Shown here: in pieces, positions 9,834 through 18,422 of the stretch
Numbering within the stretch: position 1 is the stretch's first letter
Layout of the letters: every line of letters starts with the position of its first letter
Assembly: GCF_030056655.1 (NCBI RefSeq)
Contig: NZ_JASHIE010000004.1
Span: 186,001-250,000 of the forward strand
Reading direction: 5' to 3'
Origin: Flectobacillus rivi
GTDB taxonomy: Bacteria > Bacteroidota > Bacteroidia > Cytophagales > Spirosomataceae
DNA length: 64,000 bases
Notes under the pieces: generated by a model
The model's input: the letters and a program-made list of their open reading frames with translations, nothing else
Database searches by the model: none
What the model was told of the DNA's origin: nothing
Program-made: the position numbers and the translations under genes

Positions 9834-10399
9834 GGATTAGTAGTGTACGAAGGGTTGTAAGAATCATTTATTTCGGATATCGGATGTTGGATTTCGGAAG
9901 TGTAACCTACTTTTTTATTTATAAGGTATTTCACTTTTTCTCTGAAATATCTGCAATAGTTCAAAATCCTTCGTACAGCCTTAATTTGGCATATTCATGA
10001 TCGTTCAATTTTGAGTTTATTGTAATTCTTTGGGAATATCAAGTCATATTTCACTCAGAAGAAAGGTATTTATTAGCGATTAATAAGGCAGTTGAAAATC
10101 AATTTTCAATCGCCTCTTTTCATGACACATCTTTAGACGCAACGCATTGCGTTTCTATGGGTAAAATGTATATTCAAAAACGTTCACTCATTAAATTTGG
10201 GCTAACTGTTGTCCTGAAGGAGTAATGAAATCAGCACTTGATTTGAAAAAATCAGTAAATTATTGCTAGTTCTTGCTTTATCTATATGTAAAATGTATTA
10301 AGTTTTTTACAAAAAATCCCCCTATAAAATCGATATTATTGCAATCAACTGTTGAAAACAAAGTGTTTATTCCGAGACAATTAACTAACAACAAAACAA
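9834..10399. other. 566-bp intergenic region with a repeat/terminator copy
   Basis: The left part (about 9877-9905) carries a degenerate copy of the GGATTTCGGAAGTG motif also seen at 46495-46512. The middle holds the hairpin plus palindromic-repeat pair listed at 10086-10158. The right part is AT-rich leader sequence for the acetylesterase gene; I found no clean TAnnTTTG promoter and no credible ORF. Confidence 0.5.
10086..10158. repeat. Terminator hairpin plus short palindromic repeat, copy 1
   Basis: The hairpin AGGCAGTTGAAAAT / ATTTTCAATCGCCT (10086-10114, two mismatches) is followed by a palindromic repeat at 10131-10158 whose core is AGACGCAACGCATTGCGTTT. The same hairpin-plus-repeat arrangement recurs near 14.0, 29.7, 39.3 and 57.3 kb. 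It lies downstream of the MFS gene and may terminate it. Confidence 0.65.
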
Positions 10400-11734
10400 A
10401 TGTTTTCACAAAAATCCGTTTTATCACTCTGCCTGTTAACAGCAGTAAACTTGACTGCTTTTTCACAAGTAAAAAATTCATTTAAGTTTGATTTTGGCAC
10501 AGGTGCTGTTGCCAAAGGTTATCAAGCTGTAAGTCCAAGCGACTATTATTCCAAGGCTAAAGGTTTTGGGTTTATGCCCAACGCTAAAATCTCATCCGAA
10601 AATCGAGCTTCTAAAGATGCACTTACTTCCGATTTCTGCACCAGTAATACTTCCTTTTTCTTTACGGTTGATATTCCTGAGGGAAATTATGATGTCAAAG
10701 TAATCTTGGGCGATGCCGAAGAGACTTCTTCCACAAGTGTCAAAGCCGAATGTCGTCGATTGATGCTAGAAAAAGTAGAGACCGAGAAGGGAAAATTTGT
10801 CACTAAAAATTTTACTGTAAATGTTCGCTATCCCGAAATTTCTGATTCTTCTAGCGTAAAACTCAAACCTCGAGAAAAGGAATATCTGCACTGGGATCAC
10901 CAACTGACGCTCGAATTTACGGGAAAATCCCCCAAAGTGTGTGCCGTAGAAATTACGCCTGCCTCGAGTAAAATTCCAACTGTATTTTTGGCAGGGAACT
11001 CCACCGTTGTAGACCAAGCCATTGAACCTTTTGCCGCTTGGGGGCAAATGATTCCAAGTTTTTTCCAAGCAGGAAAAGTCGTATTTGCCAACCATGCCGA
11101 ATCTGGCGAAACCATTAAAAGTTTTACTTCTGAAAAACGTTTTGAAAAAGTCATGAGTCAAATCAAAAAGGGAGATTATTTCTTTATTGAATTTGCACAC
11201 AATGATCAAAAAACAGGCTCTGGACTCAAATCTCAAACCACCTACAAAGAGTATTTGAGTAGTTTCATCAAAAAAACGCGTGAAAAAGGGGCTACTCCTG
11301 TACTAGTTACCTCGATGCATCGCCGTAGATTTGATGAAAATGGTAAAATCATTAATACGCTTGAAGACTTCCCTGAAGCTATGCGTCAGGTAGCCAAAGA
11401 CGAAAATGTAGCCTTAATTGATTTGAATAATATGAGTAAAACGCTTTGGGAAACACTCGGCGTAGAAAATTCAAAAAAGGCTTTTGTCCATTATGAGGCT
11501 AATAGTTTTCCGAATCAAGAAAAAGCGATTCATGACGATACGCACTTCAGCAATTATGGGGCATACCAGTTGGCAAAATGTATCGTAGAAGGAATCAAAT
11601 CCAATCATTTAGGGATAGAAAAGTATCTCAACAAAGACGTTAAAGCCTATAATCCAGCTCAACCTGATGATTTGAACACATGGAATTTTCCAGTAAGTCC
11701 TTTGGTCTCAGTAATCAAACCTGATGGAAACTGA
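10400..11734 (+). CDS. Secreted SGNH/GDSL hydrolase, rhamnogalacturonan acetylesterase-like
   Basis: A 444-residue protein with a signal peptide (MFSQKSVLSLCLLTAVNLTA, then FSQ). Residues 24 to about 190 form a beta-sandwich of the kind that precedes Bacteroidota pectin esterases (FKFDFGTG...). The catalytic SGNH domain follows: block I FLAGNSTVVDQ (Ser201), block III EFAHNDQ and block V DDTHFSNYG (Asp379, His382). The first block is GNS rather than GDS, as in rhamnogalacturonan acetylesterases (CE12). These remove acetyl groups from pectin backbones. It lies at the end of the sugar locus and supports a pectin-type substrate; the exact specificity is inferred. Confidence 0.85.
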   Translation: MFSQKSVLSLCLLTAVNLTAFSQVKNSFKFDFGTGAVAKGYQAVSPSDYYSKAKGFGFMPNAKISSENRASKDALTSDFCTSNTSFFFTVDIPEGNYDVKVILGDAEETSSTSVKAECRRLMLEKVETEKGKFVTKNFTVNVRYPEISDSSSVKLKPREKEYLHWDHQLTLEFTGKSPKVCAVEITPASSKIPTVFLAGNSTVVDQAIEPFAAWGQMIPSFFQAGKVVFANHAESGETIKSFTSEKRFEKVMSQIKKGDYFFIEFAHNDQKTGSGLKSQTTYKEYLSSFIKKTREKGATPVLVTSMHRRRFDENGKIINTLEDFPEAMRQVAKDENVALIDLNNMSKTLWETLGVENSKKAFVHYEANSFPNQEKAIHDDTHFSNYGAYQLAKCIVEGIKSNHLGIEKYLNKDVKAYNPAQPDDLNTWNFPVSPLVSVIKPDGN

Positions 11735-11873
11735 ATGAAGTGATGAGTTGTCCTTGCCTAAAATAGGTCGCCTTTGAAATTTAGCGTAAAAAGGTTTGGC
11801 AAATATGTGTTATGACCTTGAATACAAAGCCTTATTAGGTTGGCAATTGAATAGTATTGTTATTGCAGGGAAA

Positions 11874-12040
11874 AGCTCCGTAGGAGCGACAGTTTGGTAG
11901 AATATATAGAAATAAAAGTCCCTTTAGAGCGCCGTAGGTGCGAAAGAACACCAACTATCGTGAAGTCTTTCGCACCTACGGCGCTCTTTTTCTTGGTTAA
12001 AGAATATACCCTACTACCAAACTGTCGCTCCTACGGAGCT
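11874..12040. repeat. 167-bp element of two nested perfect palindromes
   Basis: The outer arms (11874-11900 and 12014-12040) are 27-bp perfect reverse complements. The inner arms (11926-11947 and 11966-11987) are 22-bp perfect reverse complements. Outer and inner arms are related: AGCTCCGTAGGAGCGACAG and AGCGCCGTAGGTGCGAAAG differ at three of 19 positions. Each also contains a mini-hairpin of five base pairs around GTA. No ORF is inside. It resembles a REP/BIME-type composite or a tiny non-autonomous element, between convergent genes. Confidence 0.85.
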
Positions 12041-12148
12041 AAGGTAAATGCCTGTAGTTTTCCTTACAATTTTCTCTTCAAGAGAATTGAATAATGTTGA
12101 AAATTTATTGAAGATAAGGCAACCTATTTCACCGTTCACAACTCACCA

Positions 12149-12979
12149 CTAAAACGCCAACGTAGCAGCAACGCCACCAAATTGAGGAGAATAGATAGGT
12201 TGAAAAGTCAAGTTTTTCTTTTGTTGTAATCGTTTATGAAATTCAGGAACGAGAATACCGCAAATAGCCCCTGATACAAAACCTGTAATCACATCTGATT
12301 TAAAATGCTTACCCGCTTCTGTTCGGTAATAGCCCACCAAGGCTGGCGGAATGGCAGCAAGTGTGAACAGTCCTACTCTTTTCAAACCTTTTATTTGATG
12401 ATAATCAGTATAAACTTTTGCTAAGAAAAAAGTCGCTGTTGAGCTAAATGAAACGTGTCCACTAAAAAACGAGTTACTTCTTCCATCTCCCATTTTTTCC
12501 TCCGCAGTCAAATTGGGATTATAAGTCAAGGGACGTGGTCGACGAATAGAATACGCCGCACCGAAATACAGAGCATTATCTACCGCATGGCTCATCATGT
12601 ACATACTCAGTAAATCAACCCAATCTTTTCGAATATTTTTATCAAGCATCAATAGTGCTGGACTTACCAGCGAAAGATTCAAGAACAAGTCAGAATTCTT
12701 CTCGGCAGAGGCAAAATTGGCAGGATTCTTAAACGCAATAGGTCTATCAAAACTATTCAAATCGTTGGGATTTAGTTTTAGAATATCCTCTTTTGATAAA
12801 TGCGCTACCTTATCTAATTGTCGAAAACCGAAAAAAGAAGCCACTGTCAACCCAATGCCTGTGGTTAATTCAATTTTGGGTTTTACAAAATAGATTTTTT
12901 GATGCACCAGTGTGTCATTTTGTCCAAAGGATGGTGCAACTAACGATACAAGGAATAGAATCGAAAAAATTATTCTCAT
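12149..12979 (-). CDS. Phosphatase PAP2 family protein
   Basis: A 276-residue protein when started at the ATG at 12979, which begins a signal peptide (MRIIFSILFLVSLVAPSFGQ); the frame is open a further 19 codons upstream. The PAP2 signature is visible as SFFSGHVSFSSTATFF (motif 2) and HFKSDVITGFVSG (motif 3, with catalytic His and Asp); RRPRPL upstream fits motif 1. PAP2 enzymes dephosphorylate lipid phosphates such as undecaprenyl pyrophosphate or phosphatidic acid; the N-terminal signal suggests a periplasmic site. It lies 62 bases downstream of a secreted hydrolase gene on the same strand, possibly in one transcript. Confidence 0.88.
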   Translation of the reverse strand: MRIIFSILFLVSLVAPSFGQNDTLVHQKIYFVKPKIELTTGIGLTVASFFGFRQLDKVAHLSKEDILKLNPNDLNSFDRPIAFKNPANFASAEKNSDLFLNLSLVSPALLMLDKNIRKDWVDLLSMYMMSHAVDNALYFGAAYSIRRPRPLTYNPNLTAEEKMGDGRSNSFFSGHVSFSSTATFFLAKVYTDYHQIKGLKRVGLFTLAAIPPALVGYYRTEAGKHFKSDVITGFVSGAICGILVPEFHKRLQQKKNLTFQPIYSPQFGGVAATLAF

Positions 12980-13041
12980 AATAAGTGAATTAAAATCATA
13001 CAACATAAGCCTTGTCGTATTGAGCATTTCAGACAAGCTAA

Positions 13042-13821
13042 TTATTTCTTATGCTCAAACAACCAAGATAATAGATTTGGTTCAGCAAAAGCGTTATCCC
13101 AACTATTATGATTAACATTAGGGTATTCGGTATATTTCACTTCTTTGGCTTCCAAAGCACGCAAAGCCGCATACATATCTCTTGAATAGCCAACTTTTAC
13201 AACACCATCAGCATCGCCATGAAAAATCCATACAGGAACAGTTTGAGCATATTTTTTGGCCCAAGTCAGATTGGCTCCTCCACAAATTGGCACGGCTGCG
13301 GCAAATAATTTTGGATTGCGAGCAATGGCCTCAAATGTCCCCATGCCTCCCATCGACAAACCCATGATATAGATACGATTTTTGTCTACTTTTTCAGTTT
13401 TACTGATTTGTTTTACCAAATCAACTGCGGCAACTAAAGGCCAGTTAGGTTGTTCGTTATAAGTAAAATCAATATCTAATGGAGACTTACTTCTATCAAT
13501 TTTAACAGAAGCCCAATAACTATCAGTAGGACATTGTGGAAAAATAACAATAGCAGGAAATTTCTGGCGATTTTCTGGACTCAAAAATAATTTAGAACCA
13601 TGTGTCAACTGCTTTTCATTATCGTTGCCACGCTCGCCTGCACCATGTAGAACTAATACGATAGGATATTTTTTTGAGGCATCGTAATTCTCTGGAAATA
13701 AAATTCTGTATGGCAATATATGCCCTTCTTTATCAGTAAAGGTTCTTTTCTCAAAAGTTTCAGCTTGAGAAAAACCCTTTATTGATAATAATAATAAAAA
13801 TAAGTTGAGAAGATATTTCAT
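13042..13821 (-). CDS. Secreted alpha/beta hydrolase (prolyl-oligopeptidase/esterase-like)
   Basis: A 259-residue protein with a signal peptide ending near SIKGFSQ. The alpha/beta-hydrolase core is complete: oxyanion-hole region LVLHGAGERG, nucleophile elbow GLSMGGMG (Ser156), acid HGDADGVV (Asp205) and His238 in NVNHNSWDNAF. This matches the predicted-peptidase/phospholipase-carboxylesterase group that also includes feruloyl and polyhydroxybutyrate-type esterases. The substrate is unknown; ester removal from plant polysaccharide is one possibility because of the nearby carbohydrate locus, but the enzyme could equally act on lipids or peptides. Confidence 0.85.
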   Translation of the reverse strand: MKYLLNLFLLLLSIKGFSQAETFEKRTFTDKEGHILPYRILFPENYDASKKYPIVLVLHGAGERGNDNEKQLTHGSKLFLSPENRQKFPAIVIFPQCPTDSYWASVKIDRSKSPLDIDFTYNEQPNWPLVAAVDLVKQISKTEKVDKNRIYIMGLSMGGMGTFEAIARNPKLFAAAVPICGGANLTWAKKYAQTVPVWIFHGDADGVVKVGYSRDMYAALRALEAKEVKYTEYPNVNHNSWDNAFAEPNLLSWLFEHKK

Positions 13822-13986
13822 AATTGTTTTGGGGTTTGAGTGAAAGGAAGTTATCTGTTAATAGAACAAAACGAATAGACACTATGCTGTGCCCTAGCAT
13901 TTGCAAGTTACAAATAACCTATTCGAGAATTTATCTTGGACTATCACTCTTCAATTACTAAAATTTAGTTTTAACAATAATCAATC

Positions 13987-14077
13987 AAAAAAGGCGGTCA
14001 AAAACAAATTTCGACCGCCCTTTTTGAAGCTATAATTCCAGTTGATATATCTTTAGACGCAAACATTGCGTCTCTAC
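13987..14077. repeat. Terminator hairpin plus short palindromic repeat, copy 2
   Basis: The hairpin (AAAAAAGGCGGTC 13987-13999, GACCGCCCTTTTT 14013-14025) is followed by the palindromic repeat at 14051-14077, here reversed relative to the copies near 29.7 and 39.2 kb. It sits between the pgi stop and the upstream end of the hydrolase gene and is a good terminator for pgi, read leftward. Confidence 0.75.
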
Positions 14078-14116
14078 TCATAAAAATCAATCACTAAATC
14101 ACAACTCGCTCAATCA

Positions 14117-15763
14117 CTATCTCCAAGCTTTGTATGCGTTAATCAAACCATTAGTTGAAGAGTCGTGCGAGGTAATGCTATCTTCAGAAGCTAATTCTGG
14201 CAAAATCTTGTTCGCCAACTGCTTACCTAATTCTACACCCCATTGGTCGTAGCTGAAGATATTCCAAATAACTCCTTGTACAAAGATTTTGTGCTCGTAC
14301 ATTGCTACCAAGCTACCCAAAGTGCGTGGAGTCAATTTTTTGAACAAGATAGAGTTAGTTGGTCTGTTTCCTTGGAAAACTTTGAATGGTGCTAGTTCAG
14401 CAATTTCCTCAGCAGATTTACCTGCTTTCTCAAATTCTGCTACTACTTCTTCATACGTTTTGCCGTTCATCAATGCTTCAGTTTGAGCAAAGAAGTTCGA
14501 CAACAATAATTGATGGTGATTGCCAATCACATTTTGAGATTGTGCAGGCGCCAAGAAATCACAAGGAATCAATTTTGTACCTTGGTGAATCAATTGATAG
14601 AAGGCGTGCTGACCGTTTGTTCCTGGCTCGCCCCAGATAATTGGACCTGTTTGGTAGTCTACGGCTTTTCCGTCACGACCTACATATTTACCATTTGACT
14701 CCATATCTCCTTGTTGGAAATAGGCCGCAAAACGGTGCATATATTGGTCATAAGGCAACAAAGCATGAGAATCAGCATCGAAGAAATTATTATACCAAAT
14801 ACCTACTAATGCCAAAATCACGGGGATATTTTCGTTGAAATCTGTAGTTCTGAAGTGCTTATCCATGGCGTGAGCACCTTCTAACAATTCAATAAAGTTT
14901 TCGAAACCAATAGAAAGGACAATCGATAAACCAATAGCCGACCACAAAGAGTAGCGACCACCAACCCAGTCCCAGAACCCAAACATATTGGCAGAGTCGA
15001 TACCGAATTTAACTACTTCTTTTTCATTAGTTGAAATGGCTACGAAATGCTTGGCAACAGCCTCTAGCGAACCACCATTTGCTACAAACCAATCACGTGC
15101 TGAGTGTGCATTGGCCATGGTTTCTTGCGTTGTGAAAGTTTTAGAAGCAATCAAAAACAAGGTAGTTTCTGGATTAACTTTCTTCAAAACTTCGGCAATA
15201 TGAGTACCATCTACGTTAGATACAAAGTGTAAATTAAGGTGATTTTTGTATGGTTTCAACGCCTCTGTTACCATTACAGGGCCTAAATCCGAACCACCGA
15301 TACCGATATTTACAACGTCGGTAATAGCTTGATCTGAATAACCTTTCCAAGCACCTGAAATAACTTTTTCAGAAAAGTCTTTCATTTTATCCAAAACAGC
15401 ATTTACCGCTGGCATCACATCTTCGCCACCAACTGCGATAGGCGTATTTGAGCGATTGCGTAGCGCTACGTGCAATACAGCACGGTTTTCTGTTTTGTTA
15501 ATCAAATCGCCTGTGAACATACGTTCGATGGCATCATCCAATTCACATTCGTTCGCCAAAGCAATCAAAGCTGCTTTTGTTTTTTCGTTGATAAGGTTTT
15601 TAGAATAATCAACTAAAATGTCTTCAAAACGGATTGAGTATTTCTCGAAACGCTCTGAATCGGCTGTGAAAAGTTCTTTAAGAGGTGTTTGTTCGACTTC
15701 AGCTTTTAATTTTGTTAAATGTTGAAAGGCGACAGTTTGGTTGAACGGGACAGATTTAAGCAT
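14117..15763 (-). CDS. pgi: Glucose-6-phosphate isomerase
   Basis: A 548-residue, full-length phosphoglucose isomerase that interconverts glucose-6-phosphate and fructose-6-phosphate in glycolysis and gluconeogenesis. Both PGI signatures are present: GEPGTNGQHAFYQLIHQGTK and the C-terminal VIWNIFSYDQWGVELGKQLA. Substrate-binding motifs KTFTTQETMANA and VGGRYSLWSAIG are intact. It is monocistronic, with a good TACTTTTG promoter element 37 bases upstream and a terminator hairpin downstream. Confidence 0.98.
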   Translation of the reverse strand: MLKSVPFNQTVAFQHLTKLKAEVEQTPLKELFTADSERFEKYSIRFEDILVDYSKNLINEKTKAALIALANECELDDAIERMFTGDLINKTENRAVLHVALRNRSNTPIAVGGEDVMPAVNAVLDKMKDFSEKVISGAWKGYSDQAITDVVNIGIGGSDLGPVMVTEALKPYKNHLNLHFVSNVDGTHIAEVLKKVNPETTLFLIASKTFTTQETMANAHSARDWFVANGGSLEAVAKHFVAISTNEKEVVKFGIDSANMFGFWDWVGGRYSLWSAIGLSIVLSIGFENFIELLEGAHAMDKHFRTTDFNENIPVILALVGIWYNNFFDADSHALLPYDQYMHRFAAYFQQGDMESNGKYVGRDGKAVDYQTGPIIWGEPGTNGQHAFYQLIHQGTKLIPCDFLAPAQSQNVIGNHHQLLLSNFFAQTEALMNGKTYEEVVAEFEKAGKSAEEIAELAPFKVFQGNRPTNSILFKKLTPRTLGSLVAMYEHKIFVQGVIWNIFSYDQWGVELGKQLANKILPELASEDSITSHDSSTNGLINAYKAWR

Positions 15764-15799
15764 GATTAGTCTTTAAATTTATAAAAAGGAATTGTTGGA

Positions 15800-15807
15800 C
15801 AAAAGTA
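15800..15807 (-). promoter_or_regulatory. Bacteroidota -7 promoter element for pgi
   Basis: TACTTTTG on the minus strand matches the TAnnTTTG consensus and would give a leader of about 30 bases before the pgi ATG at 15763. A TTTTTTTCGG stretch is the best -33 candidate. Confidence 0.6.
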
Positions 15808-16162
15808 CGAAAACCAGTTATAAGATACCGAAAAAAATAGCTTTTTAGCTTTGGTAATTTTTATTAGGTGTAAAATAAGAACAGAATTGTCCAAAACCAT
15901 GGTCAAATCGTCAAAATTCTGGAATGATACATACATATTACACCTCTTCTGTTAGCATTGACTGTCAAATGTTTATGGAATAATTTTCTCAATTATATAC
16001 AAAAATCAAAGCTCTTCACTTCAATACCTATCTACAAAATATATTTTAACCATTTATTGATAATTATTTAATAGTTTTTTTGCTACTTATGTAATTTTTT
16101 CTTGATTTTTTTGTTATATTTATAATTCGCATTCTAATCACTTTACGTAAATAAGTGCTGCA
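15808..16162. other. Divergent intergenic region, pgi / mbtH-like
   Basis: AT-rich non-coding sequence between pgi and the MbtH-like gene. The last 80 bases are long T-runs with TATATTTA (near 16113-16122), a weak -7 candidate for the rightward gene. No RNA gene or repeat is evident. Confidence 0.4.
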
Positions 16163-16360
16163 ATGAAACAAGAAACAATCTATCAGGTGATTTGTGATGG
16201 TCATATTCATACCATCATTCCTGCGGAAAACGATGTTCCAGCAGGTTGGAAAACAACAGGTCGTATGGGTACAAAGGATTTGTGCCTAGAATATATCGAC
16301 GAGGTAATGAGGAATTCGATCGTTTCTTATTTGAGGAACAGAGGTAATTGTACCTACTAG
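16163..16360 (+). CDS. Stand-alone MbtH-like protein
   Basis: A 65-residue protein that aligns over most of its length with the MbtH fold: a beta-strand start (YQVICDGHIHTIIPA) followed by the hallmark VPAGWK and CLEYIDEV. MbtH proteins bind and activate adenylation domains of non-ribosomal peptide synthetases. Here the usual SLWP is TIIP, and the final TDxRP-type segment is replaced by an unrelated tail (SIVSYLRNRGNCTY). No synthetase is present in the window. It is therefore an orphan that may serve a distant synthetase or have another partner. It is followed by a strong terminator, so it is probably transcribed alone. Confidence 0.8.
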   Translation: MKQETIYQVICDGHIHTIIPAENDVPAGWKTTGRMGTKDLCLEYIDEVMRNSIVSYLRNRGNCTY

Positions 16361-16472
16361 AGTAAAGAGTGGTTTGTGGTCGTATAAGAGAGAGTATTTT
16401 CAAAAGCTTTTTACGAATCCATGTTTCACTCCTCAACATTTCAAGATTTTTTACGATTTTTTCCAAATAACA

Positions 16473-16500
16473 AAGGGTTCCAGCTTCGGCTAGAACCCTT
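16473..16500 (+). terminator. Rho-independent terminator with UUCG loop
   Basis: A 12-bp stem with one mismatch (AAGGGTTCCAGC / GCTAGAACCCTT) closed by a TTCG tetraloop and followed by TTCTTTT. It is about 110 bases after the MbtH-like stop on the same strand. Confidence 0.8.
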
Positions 16501-16845
16501 TTCTTTTAGATATTATTAGGCTTTCAGCAGTCGGCTATAGGCGGACGGCAATAGGTCTCTATAGTCTACGAATAAGCACGCTTCATCACACAATTTTATC
16601 AACAAAACTTAAACTTAAGTCCAAGACAATCAATTATTAACGCACTATTAGTACAGTACGAAGGTTTAAATTTTGTTTTTTAAATAAAATTGCAGTTGGC
16701 AACTTTTCCGATTGCCCAACTCAACATGGCAACCACAAGGGTTGCCACTACTACAAAAATGCTAACGATAAAAATACTTGTGAACAAAATAAAATCCTTC
16801 GAACACTTCTAATTCACAATTCACTAATTCACCATTCAAAAATCA
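16501..16845. other. 345-bp intergenic region
   Basis: Non-coding sequence between the MbtH-like gene and the convergent DUF819 gene. It contains a small hairpin (GGCAACC/GGTTGCC near 16728-16746). Close to the DUF819 stop it has a run of tandem TCACTAAAT-like words (about 16810-16858), similar to words flanking the dispersed repeat copies. No ORF is credible. Confidence 0.45.
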
Positions 16846-18084
16846 CTAAATCACTAAATTATTCACCCATTGCATCATCAAACCTGTCAAGTAACCACAA
16901 TACGTGCCCAAGGCATAACCTAATATTGCCAGCAAAACACCTACCGAAGCCAAAGAAGGATGAAAAGCCGCCGCTACTACCGACGCCGAAGCTGCACCAC
17001 CTACGTTAGCCTGAGAACCCACAGCCGTGAAAAAGAAGGGAGCTTTGACCAGATAAGCCGCCAATAAAGTAAAGCTTGCATGAAAAAACATCCAGATAAT
17101 TCCAATCAGAAATAGCTGAGGTTTGTCTAACGCCGAAATAACGTTCATCTGCATACCGATAGTGGCAATGAGGATATACAAAAAAAGCGACCCAAATTGT
17201 GAGGCTCCCATACGTTCTATCTGACGAGCTTTAGTTTGTGATAATCCCAGTCCAAACAGCGTAACCAAAGAAATCACCCAAAACGATGATGAAGTTAGAC
17301 TAAATTTCTTTAAATCAGGATAATGCGTTTCGATAAAGGGTACAATCATGTCAGCACAGGCATGTGCAACTGCTGTAGTTCCAAAGCCCACAAACAAAAC
17401 CATCATCAAGTCTTTCACGCTCAAACTTTGTTGTTGATTGGCTGCCTCTGCCTCCATTTTTTGCTTTACTTCCTCCACTGCTGACGTATCTGCGCCAAGC
17501 CATTTGTCTAATTTGGTACTACGAGCTACCCCAAATAGCAATACTGCTAGCCACAATTCAGCAGTAATCACATCAACGGCAATTGCCTGAGAAAAGACCT
17601 CTGGACTAGGTTGAAAAACTTCCTTCAATGCTGTCTGATTGGCACTTCCTCCTATCCAGCTACCTGCAATGGTGGCTAATCCTCGCCATACGTCTCCTGC
17701 TAGTACTTCTGGCCATATCGTTTTGACTATCCAAATTGAAACAGGACCACCAACCATCACGCCCAAGGAACCCGCCAAAAACACAATCAAAGCTTTAGTA
17801 CCTAGTTTTTTAAGTGCTTGAAAATCGATACTTATGGTAAAATAGACTAAACAGGCTGGCAACAGAAATTTCGAAGCTACAGCATATAATTTAGATTCTT
17901 CTCCAGAGATAATATGAAACGAATTGAGTAAGCCTGGCACAAAATAGCAAACCAAAATACTGGGAATAATTTGATAAAACTTTTGCCAAAAAGGAGACTT
18001 AATACTTGAGGTATAAAAGGTAAAAGCAATAATTCCAATAAGTAAACCAAAAACAATGGCATCGTTTGTAATGAGTGTCTGCAT
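16846..18084 (-). CDS. DUF819 family integral membrane protein
   Basis: A 412-residue, highly hydrophobic protein with about ten or more predicted membrane helices. The start (NDAIVFGLLIGIIAFTFYTS) and the glycine-rich helices GLATIAGSWIGGSANQTAL and AVGSQANVGGAASASVVAAA match DUF819 proteins, two-fold repeated membrane proteins resembling secondary transporters. The function is unknown; transport of a small metabolite is a reasonable guess. A charged cytoplasmic loop of about 40 residues (VEEVKQKMEAEAANQQQ) separates the halves. Monocistronic by context. Confidence 0.85.
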   Translation of the reverse strand: MQTLITNDAIVFGLLIGIIAFTFYTSSIKSPFWQKFYQIIPSILVCYFVPGLLNSFHIISGEESKLYAVASKFLLPACLVYFTISIDFQALKKLGTKALIVFLAGSLGVMVGGPVSIWIVKTIWPEVLAGDVWRGLATIAGSWIGGSANQTALKEVFQPSPEVFSQAIAVDVITAELWLAVLLFGVARSTKLDKWLGADTSAVEEVKQKMEAEAANQQQSLSVKDLMMVLFVGFGTTAVAHACADMIVPFIETHYPDLKKFSLTSSSFWVISLVTLFGLGLSQTKARQIERMGASQFGSLFLYILIATIGMQMNVISALDKPQLFLIGIIWMFFHASFTLLAAYLVKAPFFFTAVGSQANVGGAASASVVAAAFHPSLASVGVLLAILGYALGTYCGYLTGLMMQWVNNLVI

Positions 18085-18422
18085 AGAAAATGGAGGTAAG
18101 TAGGTATTCTGTTAAAGAGCAAATTAGGAGATTATTGCGAAACAGACAAGTATCCAGATTTCTTTCAGCAGCTTCCTTCTTTATTTTTTCCAATTAAAAA
18201 AAAGGAAAATGTATCAAACAAACGTTTCATGCTAGTTTTTTGAAATATACCTAATAATTAGTATTGTAATCAATCTGAAAGCAGAATAAATTTGGTTTAG
18301 CATTCAAATGTAATGCTATATCAATTAGAGACAACAAAATACCACTTATGTTGTGTGTATGAAACACCGACCGCAAAATTGCCAGTCGGTGTTTTTAGTT
18401 TCATAGTTTTTATTTCTGAAAA
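18085..18422. other. 338-bp intergenic region with a strong hairpin
   Basis: It holds the leader of the DUF819 gene and, at 18362-18394, a 10-bp perfect hairpin (AAACACCGAC / GTCGGTGTTT). The hairpin is 29 bases past the SPFH stop and probably terminates that leftward transcript, although the longer T-run is on the plus strand. Confidence 0.6.

Noticed and set aside
10278..10481. Open frames on both strands before the acetylesterase gene
   Set aside because: They overlap the signal-peptide region and the AT-rich leader and have no recognisable product.
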